The notes below the pieces were generated by a model that saw only the letters and a list, made by a program, of their open reading frames with translations, did no database searches and had not been told where the DNA came from. Both the position numbers and the translations under genes were made by a program. From the NCBI GenBank assembly GCA_052386975.1, contig JBQTJQ010000213.1, positions 1 to 13,535 on the forward strand: a stretch of DNA of 13,535 nt. Direction: 5' to 3'. Each line of letters starts with the position of its first letter. Within the stretch, counting starts at the first letter, position 1. The stretch is from JACPFV01 sp052386975 (GTDB taxonomy: Bacteria > Pseudomonadota > Gammaproteobacteria > Nevskiales > Nevskiaceae). Shown one piece after another: positions 7,211 to 13,535 of the stretch.

Positions 7211-7753
7211 TCAATCCAGGTAGGGCGTGACGCTGACCCGCACGCGGATCGTGCGGCCAGGGTGCTCGCGCGTGCGCGTGTGGTACAGGCGCCCGTGGTA
7301 GCGGTAGGTCACCTCGTAGCCGGTGACCCTTTCCTCGTAGCGCGCCGGCCGCACCGTCTCGCACCGCGTCTCGACCACCTCGCGCTCGACCACGCGCCCG
7401 CTGCGCCAGCTGTTGCGCGCGGCGTGGTCGGCGCCGATCATCGCGCCGGCCACGGTCGCCGCGTCGTTGCCGCGGCCGCTGCCGAACTGGTGGCCGATGA
7501 CGCCGCCGACGATCGCGCCGACCAGCACGGAGCCCGGAGCCGGCCCGCCGCGATAGTGGGTGCGCTCGACCACCGGCACGTCTTCGCAGACCTGGCGGGG
7601 TTCACGCACGCGGACTTCGCGCACGATCGGCTCGGCGCGGACCACGCGGGCGTAGACCCAGGCGTCGTCGTAGTCATTGGCGAATGCGGGAGCACTGATC
7701 AACAGGCCGCAGACGGCTGTCGCCAGTGCAGTCCGGATGGTCAGCTTGTTCAT
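7211..7753 (-). CDS. Exported glycine-zipper 2TM domain protein
   Basis: A 180-residue protein with a signal peptide (residues 1-25, APAFA before NDYDD). Residues about 72-110 form a glycine-zipper segment (GSVLVGAIVGGVIGHQFGSGRGNDAATVAGAMIG), as in the Rick_17kDa/glycine-zipper 2TM family of outer-membrane-associated proteins. Both flanks are rich in Val/Arg strands. Cys56 and Cys131 of the mature part could form a disulfide. There is no lipobox cysteine, so it is not a lipoprotein. A strong ribosome binding site (AGGAGAAGG) lies just before the ATG at 7753. It is the first gene of the operon that continues with the PepSY-like protein, the regulator and the kinase. The promoter region upstream contains a PhoP-box-like repeat. 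The precise function is unknown; a structural or stress role in the outer envelope is an inference. Confidence 0.88.
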   Translation of the reverse strand: MNKLTIRTALATAVCGLLISAPAFANDYDDAWVYARVVRAEPIVREVRVREPRQVCEDVPVVERTHYRGGPAPGSVLVGAIVGGVIGHQFGSGRGNDAATVAGAMIGADHAARNSWRSGRVVEREVVETRCETVRPARYEERVTGYEVTYRYHGRLYHTRTREHPGRTIRVRVSVTPYLD

Positions 7754-7797
7754 GCACCTTCTCCTGTCCTGGCCCGCGAAGCTGCGGGCGTGGGCAC

Positions 7798-7830
7798 AGA
7801 GTAGGGGATCAAGCTGAATTCACCCTGAAT
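7798..7830 (-). promoter_or_regulatory. Putative PhoP/OmpR-type operator and promoter of the four-gene envelope operon
   Basis: On the minus strand the hexamer ATTCAG occurs twice with exactly 5 bases between copies (plus-strand CTGAAT at 7814-7819 and 7825-7830), giving the 11-base period on which OmpR/PhoP regulators bind as head-to-tail dimers. Ten bases downstream lies TACTCT (7803-7798), a fair -10 box, and no -35 hexamer is obvious. This is the layout of promoters where the regulator replaces -35 contacts. The start codon follows about 45 bases later. A small stem (GCCCGC 7772-7777, GCGGGC 7784-7789) lies in the predicted leader. Autoregulation by the PhoP-like product of the same operon is an inference. 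Confidence 0.6.
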
Positions 7831-7862
7831 ACAAAAACCCTTTAAAAACAAGCGCGAACAAG

Positions 7863-7883
7863 ATCCCTCGCTGCGCTCGGGAT
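7863..7883. repeat. Imperfect palindrome at the 3' end of the DUF1329 gene
   Basis: ATCCC (7863-7867) and GGGAT (7879-7883) flank TCGCTGCGCTC, making an interrupted stem 11 bases past the stop of the DUF1329 gene on the minus strand. Its wording, with CGAGCGCAGCGAGG on the minus strand, resembles a common intergenic hairpin seen in many bacteria. The minus strand continues to a T5 run about 25 bases further on, so it may help end the RND-DUF1329 transcript. Confidence 0.45.
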
Positions 7884-7894
7884 GGCGCTTCGCG

Positions 7895-9277
7895 TCAGTT
7901 CTTGCTCGTGGCGAACTTCTGCAGCTGGCGCGGGGTGAAGTACGAGGCCGGCTTCTCGAAGTCGTACTCGATCTCCTTCTTCTCCTGGTTGCGCATGTTG
8001 AGCACGACGTAGCGCCGTGACTGCAGGTCGTAGTGCACCTGCACGCCGCTGACCACGACCGGCACGCTGGCGAAGTTCACGGCGTGAGCCTCGGCGGTGC
8101 GCCAGAACTGGTCGCGCTCGTCGTAGATGTCCTGGCCCAGCACCAGCCAGGAATCCTCGTCGAGGTAGAACGTGCGCCGGCGATAGCGGTGGTTGAAGCC
8201 CTGGCGAACCTGCGCCTCGATCACCCACACGCGGTGCAGTTCGTAGCGCGGCACGTCCTGGTTGATGTGGCCCTGGCGGATGATGTCCTCGTACTTCACC
8301 TTGTCGGAATACATCCGGTAGCCGTTGTACGGCACCAGCATCTCGCGCTTGCCCAGCAGCTTGATGGTGTAGCGGTCGAGCGGGCCGTTGAACATGTCGA
8401 TCTGGTCGTGCGTCATCAGGCCGTCGAACAGCGGGTTGTCGTAGCCGACCTCGCCGATGCGGCGCACGCGGCCCTGGCTCGGGTTGAACAGCCACACGCC
8501 GGTGATTTCCTTGACGCGGTCGATCGGCACGTGCAGCAGGTTGGCGTCGCCGGCCTTGTTCGGCGGTGACACCGTCTTGATCATGACGTACAGGTTCTGG
8601 TTGTTGAGCTCGGCGGGCTTGGTGTTCGGATTGTTGTAGACGTAGCTCAGTTCGAGGTAGGCGCGCTCGACCACGTGGCCGCCGTCGGCCTGCACCTGCG
8701 CGTGGTTGACGTAGCCGCGGTAGCCGGTGGTGTTGTACCGCATGATGTGGTTCCACATCACTTCGGTGCCGTTCTTCGGGATCGGGAACGGGTAGCCCTG
8801 CGCCGAGCAGCAGAAGCCGAAGCCGTTGTTGGTCAGCTCGACCGTGGTCGCGTTCCGGCGCGACGCTTCGTAGAACCAGTCCGGGTGCGAGGCGGTGCGG
8901 CGCGTGGGATACACGACCATCTTGTAGTCGGGGAAGGTCTTGAACAGCGCCTTGTAGCCCTCGGACAGCACGCCGGCGTACTGGGCGGCGTTTGCTGCCG
9001 TGACGGTGTACAGCGGCTTGTCGCTGGCGAACGGGTCGTCGCTGCGCTTGAGGTCGGTTTTCGGCATGCCGCCGTCCCACGCGGGGATCGTGCCGGCGGC
9101 GTTGCCGGCTTTCTCGGCGCCGTTTGGCGTCAGCACCGTGCCGAGCTTCGCGGCTTCGTCCGCGGGCACCTTGGCGAGCGCCGGAGCGCACAGCGCCAGT
9201 GTCATCCCGAGCATGAGCCCAAAGCGGACTGCCAGTGACAGCCCGTTTCGGGCGCAAGGGGATCTCATCGTCATCAT
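7895..9277 (-). CDS. DUF1329 family exported protein (partner of RND/MMPL transporter)
   Basis: A 460-residue protein. Residues 1-35 are a signal peptide ending ALCAPALA before KVPADEAAKLG. The segment LGTVLTPNGAEKAGNAAGTIPAWDGG (about residues 45-70) is the hallmark I associate with DUF1329. The body is rich in beta strands with many aromatic residues and ends YFTPRQLQKFATSK. An adjacent Cys156-Cys157 pair is visible in GFGFCCSAQG. DUF1329 proteins are related in fold to outer-membrane lipoprotein-sorting (LolA/LolB-like) proteins and are usually encoded with DUF1302 and MMPL-type RND genes, often in hydrocarbon- or steroid-using bacteria. A role in moving lipids or hydrophobic compounds to the outer membrane is inferred. 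The ATG at 9277 overlaps the RND stop as ATGA (9277-9274), so the two are translationally coupled. No DUF1302 gene is present nearby. Confidence 0.93.
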   Translation of the reverse strand: MMTMRSPCARNGLSLAVRFGLMLGMTLALCAPALAKVPADEAAKLGTVLTPNGAEKAGNAAGTIPAWDGGMPKTDLKRSDDPFASDKPLYTVTAANAAQYAGVLSEGYKALFKTFPDYKMVVYPTRRTASHPDWFYEASRRNATTVELTNNGFGFCCSAQGYPFPIPKNGTEVMWNHIMRYNTTGYRGYVNHAQVQADGGHVVERAYLELSYVYNNPNTKPAELNNQNLYVMIKTVSPPNKAGDANLLHVPIDRVKEITGVWLFNPSQGRVRRIGEVGYDNPLFDGLMTHDQIDMFNGPLDRYTIKLLGKREMLVPYNGYRMYSDKVKYEDIIRQGHINQDVPRYELHRVWVIEAQVRQGFNHRYRRRTFYLDEDSWLVLGQDIYDERDQFWRTAEAHAVNFASVPVVVSGVQVHYDLQSRRYVVLNMRNQEKKEIEYDFEKPASYFTPRQLQKFATSKN

Positions 9278-11637
9278 GTCTTCGAAATTCCTTGCGGCAG
9301 GACGAGCCAGGCCAGGGCAGGCAGCAGCAGGATGGCACCAAACAGGTTGGCGGTGAACATCAGCACCAGCAGCATGCCCATGTCGGCCTGGTACTGCAGG
9401 TCCGAGTACATCCAGGTCACCACCGCCACGATCAGCGACAGCGAGGTGAACACGGCGGCCTTGCCGGTGTGGCGCAGCGCCTGGACGTAGGCCTCGGGCA
9501 GCGCCAGGCCCTCGTCGAGGTAGCGCGCCAGCACGCTCCACAAGTAGATGCCGGCGTCGACGCCAATGCCCACGCCGAAGGCCGCGACCGGCAGCGTCGC
9601 CGCCTTCATGCCGACGCCGACCGTGGCCATGAAGCCGTAAGTCATCAGCGAGCACAGCACCAGCGGCCCGATGATCGCAACCACGCTGGCGAAGCTGCGG
9701 AACGACACCCACACGAACAGCAGCAGCGTGACGTGCACCCAGACGATCACCACCAGTTCGCGCGCCTTGATCTCCTCGTTGGTCGCCGCCATGACGCCGA
9801 CGTTGCCGGAGGCGAGCGCGAAGCCCGCGCCCTCGTCGCGGTGGGCGGCGTCGAAGGCCTGGGTCGCGGCGACGATGCGTGAAATGGTCTCGGCCTTGTG
9901 GTCGGTGGTGAAGATCAGCACCGGCATGGCCGAGCAGTCCGGGTTCTGGAGGCCGGACGAGGGCGGCACCTGCGCGACGATCTGCGCCAGCGCCCCTTCG
10001 TTGCGCGGCAGCACCAGCCACTTCGGGTTGCCCTCGTTGAGCCCCTGGCGCACGCGGCGCGCGACCTGCGGCAGCGACACCACCGAGGCCACGCCCTCGG
10101 TGTTGCGCATGTGCCAGGCGTACTGGTCGACCAGTTCCATGACCGCGCCGTCGACACAGCCGTACTCGCGGGTCTCGACGATGACCTTCAGCAGGTCCAC
10201 GCCGATGTTGAAATTACCGACGATGGCCGCGGAGTCGCGGTTGTAGCGCGAGTCGGGGCGCAACTCGGGCACGCCGACCTGGATGTCGCCGACGCGCAGC
10301 TCGGGGTACTTCCACACGGCCCATGACAGCGCCAGCGCCGCCGCCGCCAGCATCGGCAGCGCGCCGCGCCGCGTGGCAAACACCGCGAGCGGGCGCCAGA
10401 ACCAGTTGCCGATCTCGATGCGCAGCTGCTGGCGCCGCCGGAACTTCTCCAGCGAAGGCAGGTGCACCCAGGTCAGCGCGATCGGCAGCATCATCTTGTT
10501 GGTCACGATCACGGCCGCCATGCCGATCGCGGCGTTGATCGCCATCTCCTGCACGATCTCGATCTTGATGAAGGCCAGCGTGGCGAAGCCGATCACGTTG
10601 GTGAGGATGGCGACGGTGCCGGGGATGAACAGGCGCCGGAACGTCTCCAGCGAGGCCGAGCGCGGGTCGAGCCCGTTCTCGGCGACTTCGTTGCCCCAGC
10701 CATTGATGTATTGCACGCCGTGCGACACGCCGATCGACAGGATCAGGAACGGCACCAGGATCGCGAACGGATCGAGGCCGTAGCCGAACGTGCGCAGCAG
10801 CCCGAGCTCCCAGACCACCGCCGCAAGCGCGGCGCACAGCGGCATCAACGCCAGCCGGAACGAGCCGCAGAACCCCCACAGCAGCAGCATGGTCAGCGCC
10901 AGCGCGACGCCGAAATACGCCGCGACCTCCTTGTTGGCGTCGGTGACGTCGCCGACGACCTTGACGAAGCCGGTGATGTGCACGTCGGTCCCGGGCGTCT
11001 GGTACCTGGCGCGCAGCGCTTCGAGCCCCTCGGCCATGCGGGGGTAATCGAGCGGCTCGCCGGAGACCGGGTCCTTCTCGAGCAGCTCGGCCACGATCAT
11101 CGCCCCGCGCTGGTCGTTGGACACCAGTCGGCCGATGATGCCGGCCTTGCCGACGTTGGCGCGGATCAGTTCGAACATCTCCGGTGACGGCGCGTAGCTG
11201 CGCGGCACCACGTCGCCGCCGGCAAAGCCGCCCTCGACGATCTCGAGGTAGCGCACGCCGGGCGTGAACAGCGAGGTCACGCGTGAGCGGTCGATGCCCT
11301 GCAGGAAGAACACGTCGTTGGTCGCGCCGCGCAGCGCCTCGAGGAACTTCTCCTCGTAGATCGAGCCATCGTCGGCGGTGGCCGTGGACCCGCGCTGGCG
11401 GATCAGTGCGATGGTGACGAGGTTGGCCCCGCCGAAGGCCTTCTCGTACTTCTTGAACACCTGCATGAAAGGGTGTTGCAGCGGGATGTGCTTCTCGTAC
11501 CCCGCGTCCTGCTCGAGGCGCAGCGCCTGCACCAGCATCACGGCCGTGAACGCGATCAGGACGGCGAAGGTCAGCCTGCACCGCGCGTACACCACGGTGA
11601 TGGCGAGGCGCAGCACGCGCTCAGCCGCAGGGCCCAT
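9274..11637 (-). CDS. MMPL/HAE3-like RND family transporter
   Basis: A 787-residue inner-membrane protein with the RND duplication. TM1 is at about 20-39, a periplasmic loop at 40-235, TM2-6 at about 238-387, TM7 at about 427-443, a second periplasmic loop at 444-625, and TM8-12 at about 628-781. TM4 has SIGVSHGVQYI (Ser305, His306) and TM10 has GIGVDAGIYLW (Asp694, Tyr698), at the places where RND proteins keep proton-relay residues. Size and topology fit the MMPL/HAE3 class rather than the AcrB class of over 1000 residues, so it probably exports lipids or other hydrophobic compounds. The start was set at ATG 11637, which has GGAGG 4 bases upstream; a GTG 33 bases earlier lacks a ribosome binding site. 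The gene couples to DUF1329 downstream and is divergent from the OmpA-domain lipoprotein gene. The substrate is unknown. Confidence 0.93.
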   Translation of the reverse strand: MGPAAERVLRLAITVVYARCRLTFAVLIAFTAVMLVQALRLEQDAGYEKHIPLQHPFMQVFKKYEKAFGGANLVTIALIRQRGSTATADDGSIYEEKFLEALRGATNDVFFLQGIDRSRVTSLFTPGVRYLEIVEGGFAGGDVVPRSYAPSPEMFELIRANVGKAGIIGRLVSNDQRGAMIVAELLEKDPVSGEPLDYPRMAEGLEALRARYQTPGTDVHITGFVKVVGDVTDANKEVAAYFGVALALTMLLLWGFCGSFRLALMPLCAALAAVVWELGLLRTFGYGLDPFAILVPFLILSIGVSHGVQYINGWGNEVAENGLDPRSASLETFRRLFIPGTVAILTNVIGFATLAFIKIEIVQEMAINAAIGMAAVIVTNKMMLPIALTWVHLPSLEKFRRRQQLRIEIGNWFWRPLAVFATRRGALPMLAAAALALSWAVWKYPELRVGDIQVGVPELRPDSRYNRDSAAIVGNFNIGVDLLKVIVETREYGCVDGAVMELVDQYAWHMRNTEGVASVVSLPQVARRVRQGLNEGNPKWLVLPRNEGALAQIVAQVPPSSGLQNPDCSAMPVLIFTTDHKAETISRIVAATQAFDAAHRDEGAGFALASGNVGVMAATNEEIKARELVVIVWVHVTLLLFVWVSFRSFASVVAIIGPLVLCSLMTYGFMATVGVGMKAATLPVAAFGVGIGVDAGIYLWSVLARYLDEGLALPEAYVQALRHTGKAAVFTSLSLIVAVVTWMYSDLQYQADMGMLLVLMFTANLFGAILLLPALAWLVLPQGISKT

Positions 11638-11684
11638 CAAGCCTCCAGAACGGTCTCTGATCGGCCGCACGGGTCCGCGCGGCG

Positions 11685-11713
11685 CTGTAGTGGAAGGAGG
11701 ATAGGTCTACAAT
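11685..11713 (+). promoter_or_regulatory. Predicted promoter of the OmpA-domain lipoprotein gene
   Basis: A good -10 box, TACAAT (11708-11713), lies 17 bases after a weak -35, CTGTAG (11685-11690). The predicted start of transcription would be near 11720, giving a leader of about 30 bases that contains the AAGGA ribosome binding site before the ATG at 11751. The prediction rests mainly on the -10 box. Confidence 0.5.
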
Positions 11714-11727
11714 AGCCGCCCGTTCAA
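11698..11727 (-). promoter_or_regulatory. Predicted promoter of the RND-DUF1329 operon
   Basis: On the minus strand, TTGAAC (plus-strand 11722-11727) and TATCCT (plus-strand 11698-11703) are separated by 18 bases. They match the sigma-70 consensus at four of six positions in each box. The -10 box sits between the boxes of the plus-strand promoter, so the two polymerase footprints would overlap. Confidence 0.45.
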
Positions 11728-11750
11728 CCTTCGCAAGAAAGGAACCCCCA

Positions 11751-12425
11751 ATGTTCAGCTCGAAACCCATCGTCGGGTTGGTCGTCGGCGCCGCCGTGAC
11801 GCTCGCCGGCTGCCAGACCACGGACCCGTACACCGGCGAGCAGGAGACGTCGAAGACCGCGATCGGGGCCGGCATCGGCGCGTTGGCCGGCGCGGTGATC
11901 GGCGCGGCCACCGGCAAGGACGCGAAGGATCGCCGCAAGCGCGCGCTGATCGGCGCGGGCGTCGGCGGGCTGACCGGCGCCGGCGTCGGCGCCTACATGG
12001 ACAAGCAGGAAGCCGAGCTGCGCAAGAAGCTCGCCGGCACTGGCGTCAGCGTGACGCGCCAGGGCGACAACATCGTGCTCAACATGCCCGGCAACATCAC
12101 CTTCCAGACCGGCAGCGCCGACCTCAACGCCAGCTTCTACAAGGTGCTCGACGGCGTGACCCTCGTGGTCAAGGAATACGACCAGACCCTGGTGGTGATC
12201 GAGGGCCACACCGACAACGTCGGCAGCGATGAGTCGAACCAGTCGCTGTCCGAGCGTCGCTCCGGGTCCGTCGGCAGCTACCTCGGCAGCAAGGGCGTCA
12301 ACAGCCAGCGCGTGCTGACCGCGGGCTTCGGCGAGTCGCGCCCGGTCGCGTCGAACGACACCGATGGTGGCCGTTCGCAGAACCGCCGCGTGGAAGTGCG
12401 GCTCGAGCCGATCACCCAGGGCTGA
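11751..12425 (+). CDS. OmpA-domain lipoprotein with N-terminal glycine zipper (YiaD-like)
   Basis: A 224-residue protein. The lipobox LAGC puts the lipidated cysteine at Cys21, followed by Gln22, which predicts outer-membrane sorting rather than retention in the inner membrane. Residues about 35-82 form a glycine zipper (GAGIGALAGAVIGAATG, then ALIGAGVGGLTGAGVGAYM) split by the charged linker KDAKDRRKR. Residues about 104-221 form an OmpA C-terminal domain with the peptidoglycan-binding set visible as EGHTDNVGSDESNQSLSERR (Asp155 and Arg169 the likely diaminopimelate contacts) and the closing NRRVEVRLEP. It should tether the outer membrane to peptidoglycan. The domain order is like YiaD. AAGGA with an 8-base gap precedes the ATG. 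The gene stands alone, divergent from the RND gene and convergent with the membrane fusion protein gene. Confidence 0.95.
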   Translation: MFSSKPIVGLVVGAAVTLAGCQTTDPYTGEQETSKTAIGAGIGALAGAVIGAATGKDAKDRRKRALIGAGVGGLTGAGVGAYMDKQEAELRKKLAGTGVSVTRQGDNIVLNMPGNITFQTGSADLNASFYKVLDGVTLVVKEYDQTLVVIEGHTDNVGSDESNQSLSERRSGSVGSYLGSKGVNSQRVLTAGFGESRPVASNDTDGGRSQNRRVEVRLEPITQG

Positions 12426-12462
12426 GCGCTTCGCGCTCAGGTCGGCAAGGGATTGCCGACCT
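12422..12462. terminator. Tandem overlapping hairpins between convergent genes (terminator or REP-like repeat)
   Basis: The first stem pairs CTGAGCGC (12422-12429) with GCGCTCAG (12433-12440) around TTC and includes the lipoprotein stop codon. The second pairs AGGTCGGCAA (12439-12448) with TTGCCGACCT (12453-12462) around GGGA. They share the AG at 12439-12440, so the two full stems cannot form at once. Nine bases further on is the stop of the convergent minus-strand gene. No T tract follows on either strand, so a simple intrinsic terminator is uncertain. The second palindrome has the look of a dispersed intergenic repeat. Confidence 0.65.
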
Positions 12463-12470
12463 ACGCAAAC

Positions 12471-13535
12471 TCACCCCGGCGGGCTGGATTTCTCCCCGGC
12501 CGCCGGGGTTTTGCTTTGCCCGTCACCCGGCGGGGCGAGGTTGATCGCCATGACCGGCGCGCCCGGGCCGATCTTCTGCACGCCGGCGGTGATGACCACG
12601 TCGCCCGGCCTGACGCCGGACACGACTTCGACGCGCCCGGCCTGGCGCAGCCCCAGCGTCACCGGTCGCATCGCGGCCTGGCCGTTCTCGATCACGTACA
12701 CGAACGGCGAGTCCCCCTGCGGCACGATCGCCTGCTCGGGCACCAGCACGGCGCCTTCGCGCTCGGAGATCACCAGGCGCACGCGCGCGAACAGGCCGGG
12801 CCGCAGCTGGTTCTTGTCGTTGGGCACGCGCGCGCGCACGCCGATCGAGCGCGTCTCCTCGGCCAGGCGCGGGTCGATTGCGTAGACCTTGCCGGGGAAT
12901 ACCTGGCCGGGCCAGGCGTCGACCTCGAGGTTCAGGGTCTGGCCGACCTTGATCGCGGAGAGCGCCGCTTCCGAAAGCCGGAAGTCGGCCTTGAGCACCG
13001 ACAGCTGCTCGAGCGGCGCCAGCGCCTGGCCCGCCGTGATGTAGTCGCCGGGGCTCACCGCGCGCAGGCCGATGACGCCTTCGAAGGGCGCGCGGATGCG
13101 CGTCTTGGCCAGCCGCGCCTGGGCCAGCGCCACGGCGGCTTTCTCGACGTCGAGCCTGGAGGCCGCCTCGTCGCGCTCGCGCGTCGACACCAGGTTGCGC
13201 TCGAACAGCTCGGCCGCGCGCTGGTGGTTGCGCTCGGCCAGCGACAGGCCGGCGCGCGCCTGGTCGAGCTCGGCGCGGTGGATCGAGTCGTCGAGCTCGA
13301 ACAGCAGCGCGCCGCGGTCGACCGGCTGGCCTTCCCTGAAATGGATGCCGGAGATGCGCCCCGCGATCTCGGAGCTCAGCGTGACCGACTCGTTCGAGCG
13401 CAGGCTGCCGACCGCGATGATGTCCTGCGCGATGCGCTCGGACTTCACCACTTCGGCTTCCACCGGCATGCCGGGCGGCGGGCCGGCGGCGGGCGCCGGC
13501 CGGGCCGCCGCGGCCGGCGTTTCCGCGGCAGCGGC
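12471..13535 (-). CDS. RND efflux periplasmic adaptor (membrane fusion protein), N-terminus outside window
   Basis: 354 residues are visible and the frame stays open to the window edge, so the signal peptide or anchor lies beyond 13535. The visible part begins with an Ala/Pro-rich linker ending AAGPPPGMPVEAEVVKSE; an ATG falls at 13469, but this linker is typical of the region after the anchor, so it is probably internal. Then come the first lipoyl half (SSEIAGRISGIHFREGQPVDRGALLFELDD), a short helical hairpin, the second lipoyl half (TRIRAPFEGVIGLRAVSPGDYITAGQ), a beta-barrel domain and a membrane-proximal domain (VLVPEQAIVPQGDSPFVYVIENG). The Pro/Lys-rich tail is poorly conserved in such proteins. 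Adaptors of this kind join an RND pump to an outer-membrane channel. No AcrB-type pump gene follows it; the next gene is convergent, so the pump must be encoded upstream or elsewhere. Confidence 0.94.
   Translation of the reverse strand, partial: AAAAETPAAAARPAPAAGPPPGMPVEAEVVKSERIAQDIIAVGSLRSNESVTLSSEIAGRISGIHFREGQPVDRGALLFELDDSIHRAELDQARAGLSLAERNHQRAAELFERNLVSTRERDEAASRLDVEKAAVALAQARLAKTRIRAPFEGVIGLRAVSPGDYITAGQALAPLEQLSVLKADFRLSEAALSAIKVGQTLNLEVDAWPGQVFPGKVYAIDPRLAEETRSIGVRARVPNDKNQLRPGLFARVRLVISEREGAVLVPEQAIVPQGDSPFVYVIENGQAAMRPVTLGLRQAGRVEVVSGVRPGDVVITAGVQKIGPGAPVMAINLAPPGDGQSKTPAAGEKSSPPG

Noticed and set aside
7842..9341. 499-codon minus-strand frame overlapping the DUF1329 gene
   Set aside because: Arg/Gln/Pro-rich shadow; the frame at 7895-9277 has a signal peptide and the DUF1329 signature.
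10214..11581. 455-codon minus-strand frame inside the RND gene
   Set aside because: Shadow frame; the RND frame shows twelve membrane segments and the expected duplication.
11635..11670. GTG at 11670 as start of the RND gene
   Set aside because: No ribosome binding site precedes it, whereas ATG at 11637 has GGAGG just upstream and gives a normal N-terminus before TM1.
9274..13535. RND transporter and the adaptor at the right edge as one efflux complex
   Set aside because: The transporter is of the MMPL/HAE3 size class, which usually works without such an adaptor. The genes are in separate units divided by a convergent lipoprotein gene.

Overview
This is a GC-rich window (roughly two-thirds G+C by eye) of densely packed, ordinary-looking chromosome from a proteobacterium, most likely a gammaproteobacterium. 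The clues are the dnaX-ebfC-recR order, an oligoribonuclease of the Orn type, a PhoP/PhoQ-like pair, and an MMPL-type RND transporter paired with a DUF1329 protein. I cannot place it below class with confidence. No phage, integrase, IS transposase, CRISPR array, tRNA or rRNA is visible, and no gene-free stretch exceeds about 140 bases. Layout from left to right: (1) 1-1182, plus strand: the tail of dnaX, then ebfC (ybaB) and recR, the conserved replication/recombination operon. (2) 1220-4119, minus strand: cystathionine beta-synthase, then a cystathionine gamma-lyase/synthase-type enzyme, then pterin-4a-carbinolamine dehydratase. This forms a reverse-transsulfuration unit with a pterin-recycling gene at its end, and a 25-nt palindrome separates it from recR. 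(3) 4168-4719, plus strand: orn, divergent from the CBS gene and directly abutting the next unit. (4) 4720-7753, minus strand: a four-gene envelope-sensing operon read as glycine-zipper exported protein, small charged PepSY-like exported protein, PhoP-like regulator, PhoQ-like kinase. A perfect direct repeat of the kind bound by OmpR/PhoP regulators lies upstream of its first gene. A long inverted repeat lies between the regulator and the kinase. (5) 7895-11637, minus strand: an MMPL/HAE3-like RND transporter translationally coupled to a DUF1329 exported protein. (6) 11751-12425, plus strand: an OmpA-domain lipoprotein with a glycine-zipper segment, in a divergent arrangement with the RND gene and with interleaved predicted promoters. 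(7) 12471-13535, minus strand: the C-terminal part of an RND/HlyD membrane fusion protein, whose N-terminus lies outside the window. A tandem hairpin separates it from the lipoprotein gene. About half the window serves the cell envelope: two outer-membrane-type glycine-zipper proteins, a two-component system and two different RND-type transport modules. The left half is housekeeping. The most interesting non-coding signals are three palindromic elements (1185-1209, 6066-6147, 12422-12462) and the PhoP-box-like repeat at 7814-7830. I see no gene system here that I would call new. The most unusual feature is the palindromic element placed between the regulator and kinase genes, which leaves the kinase without a recognisable ribosome binding site.
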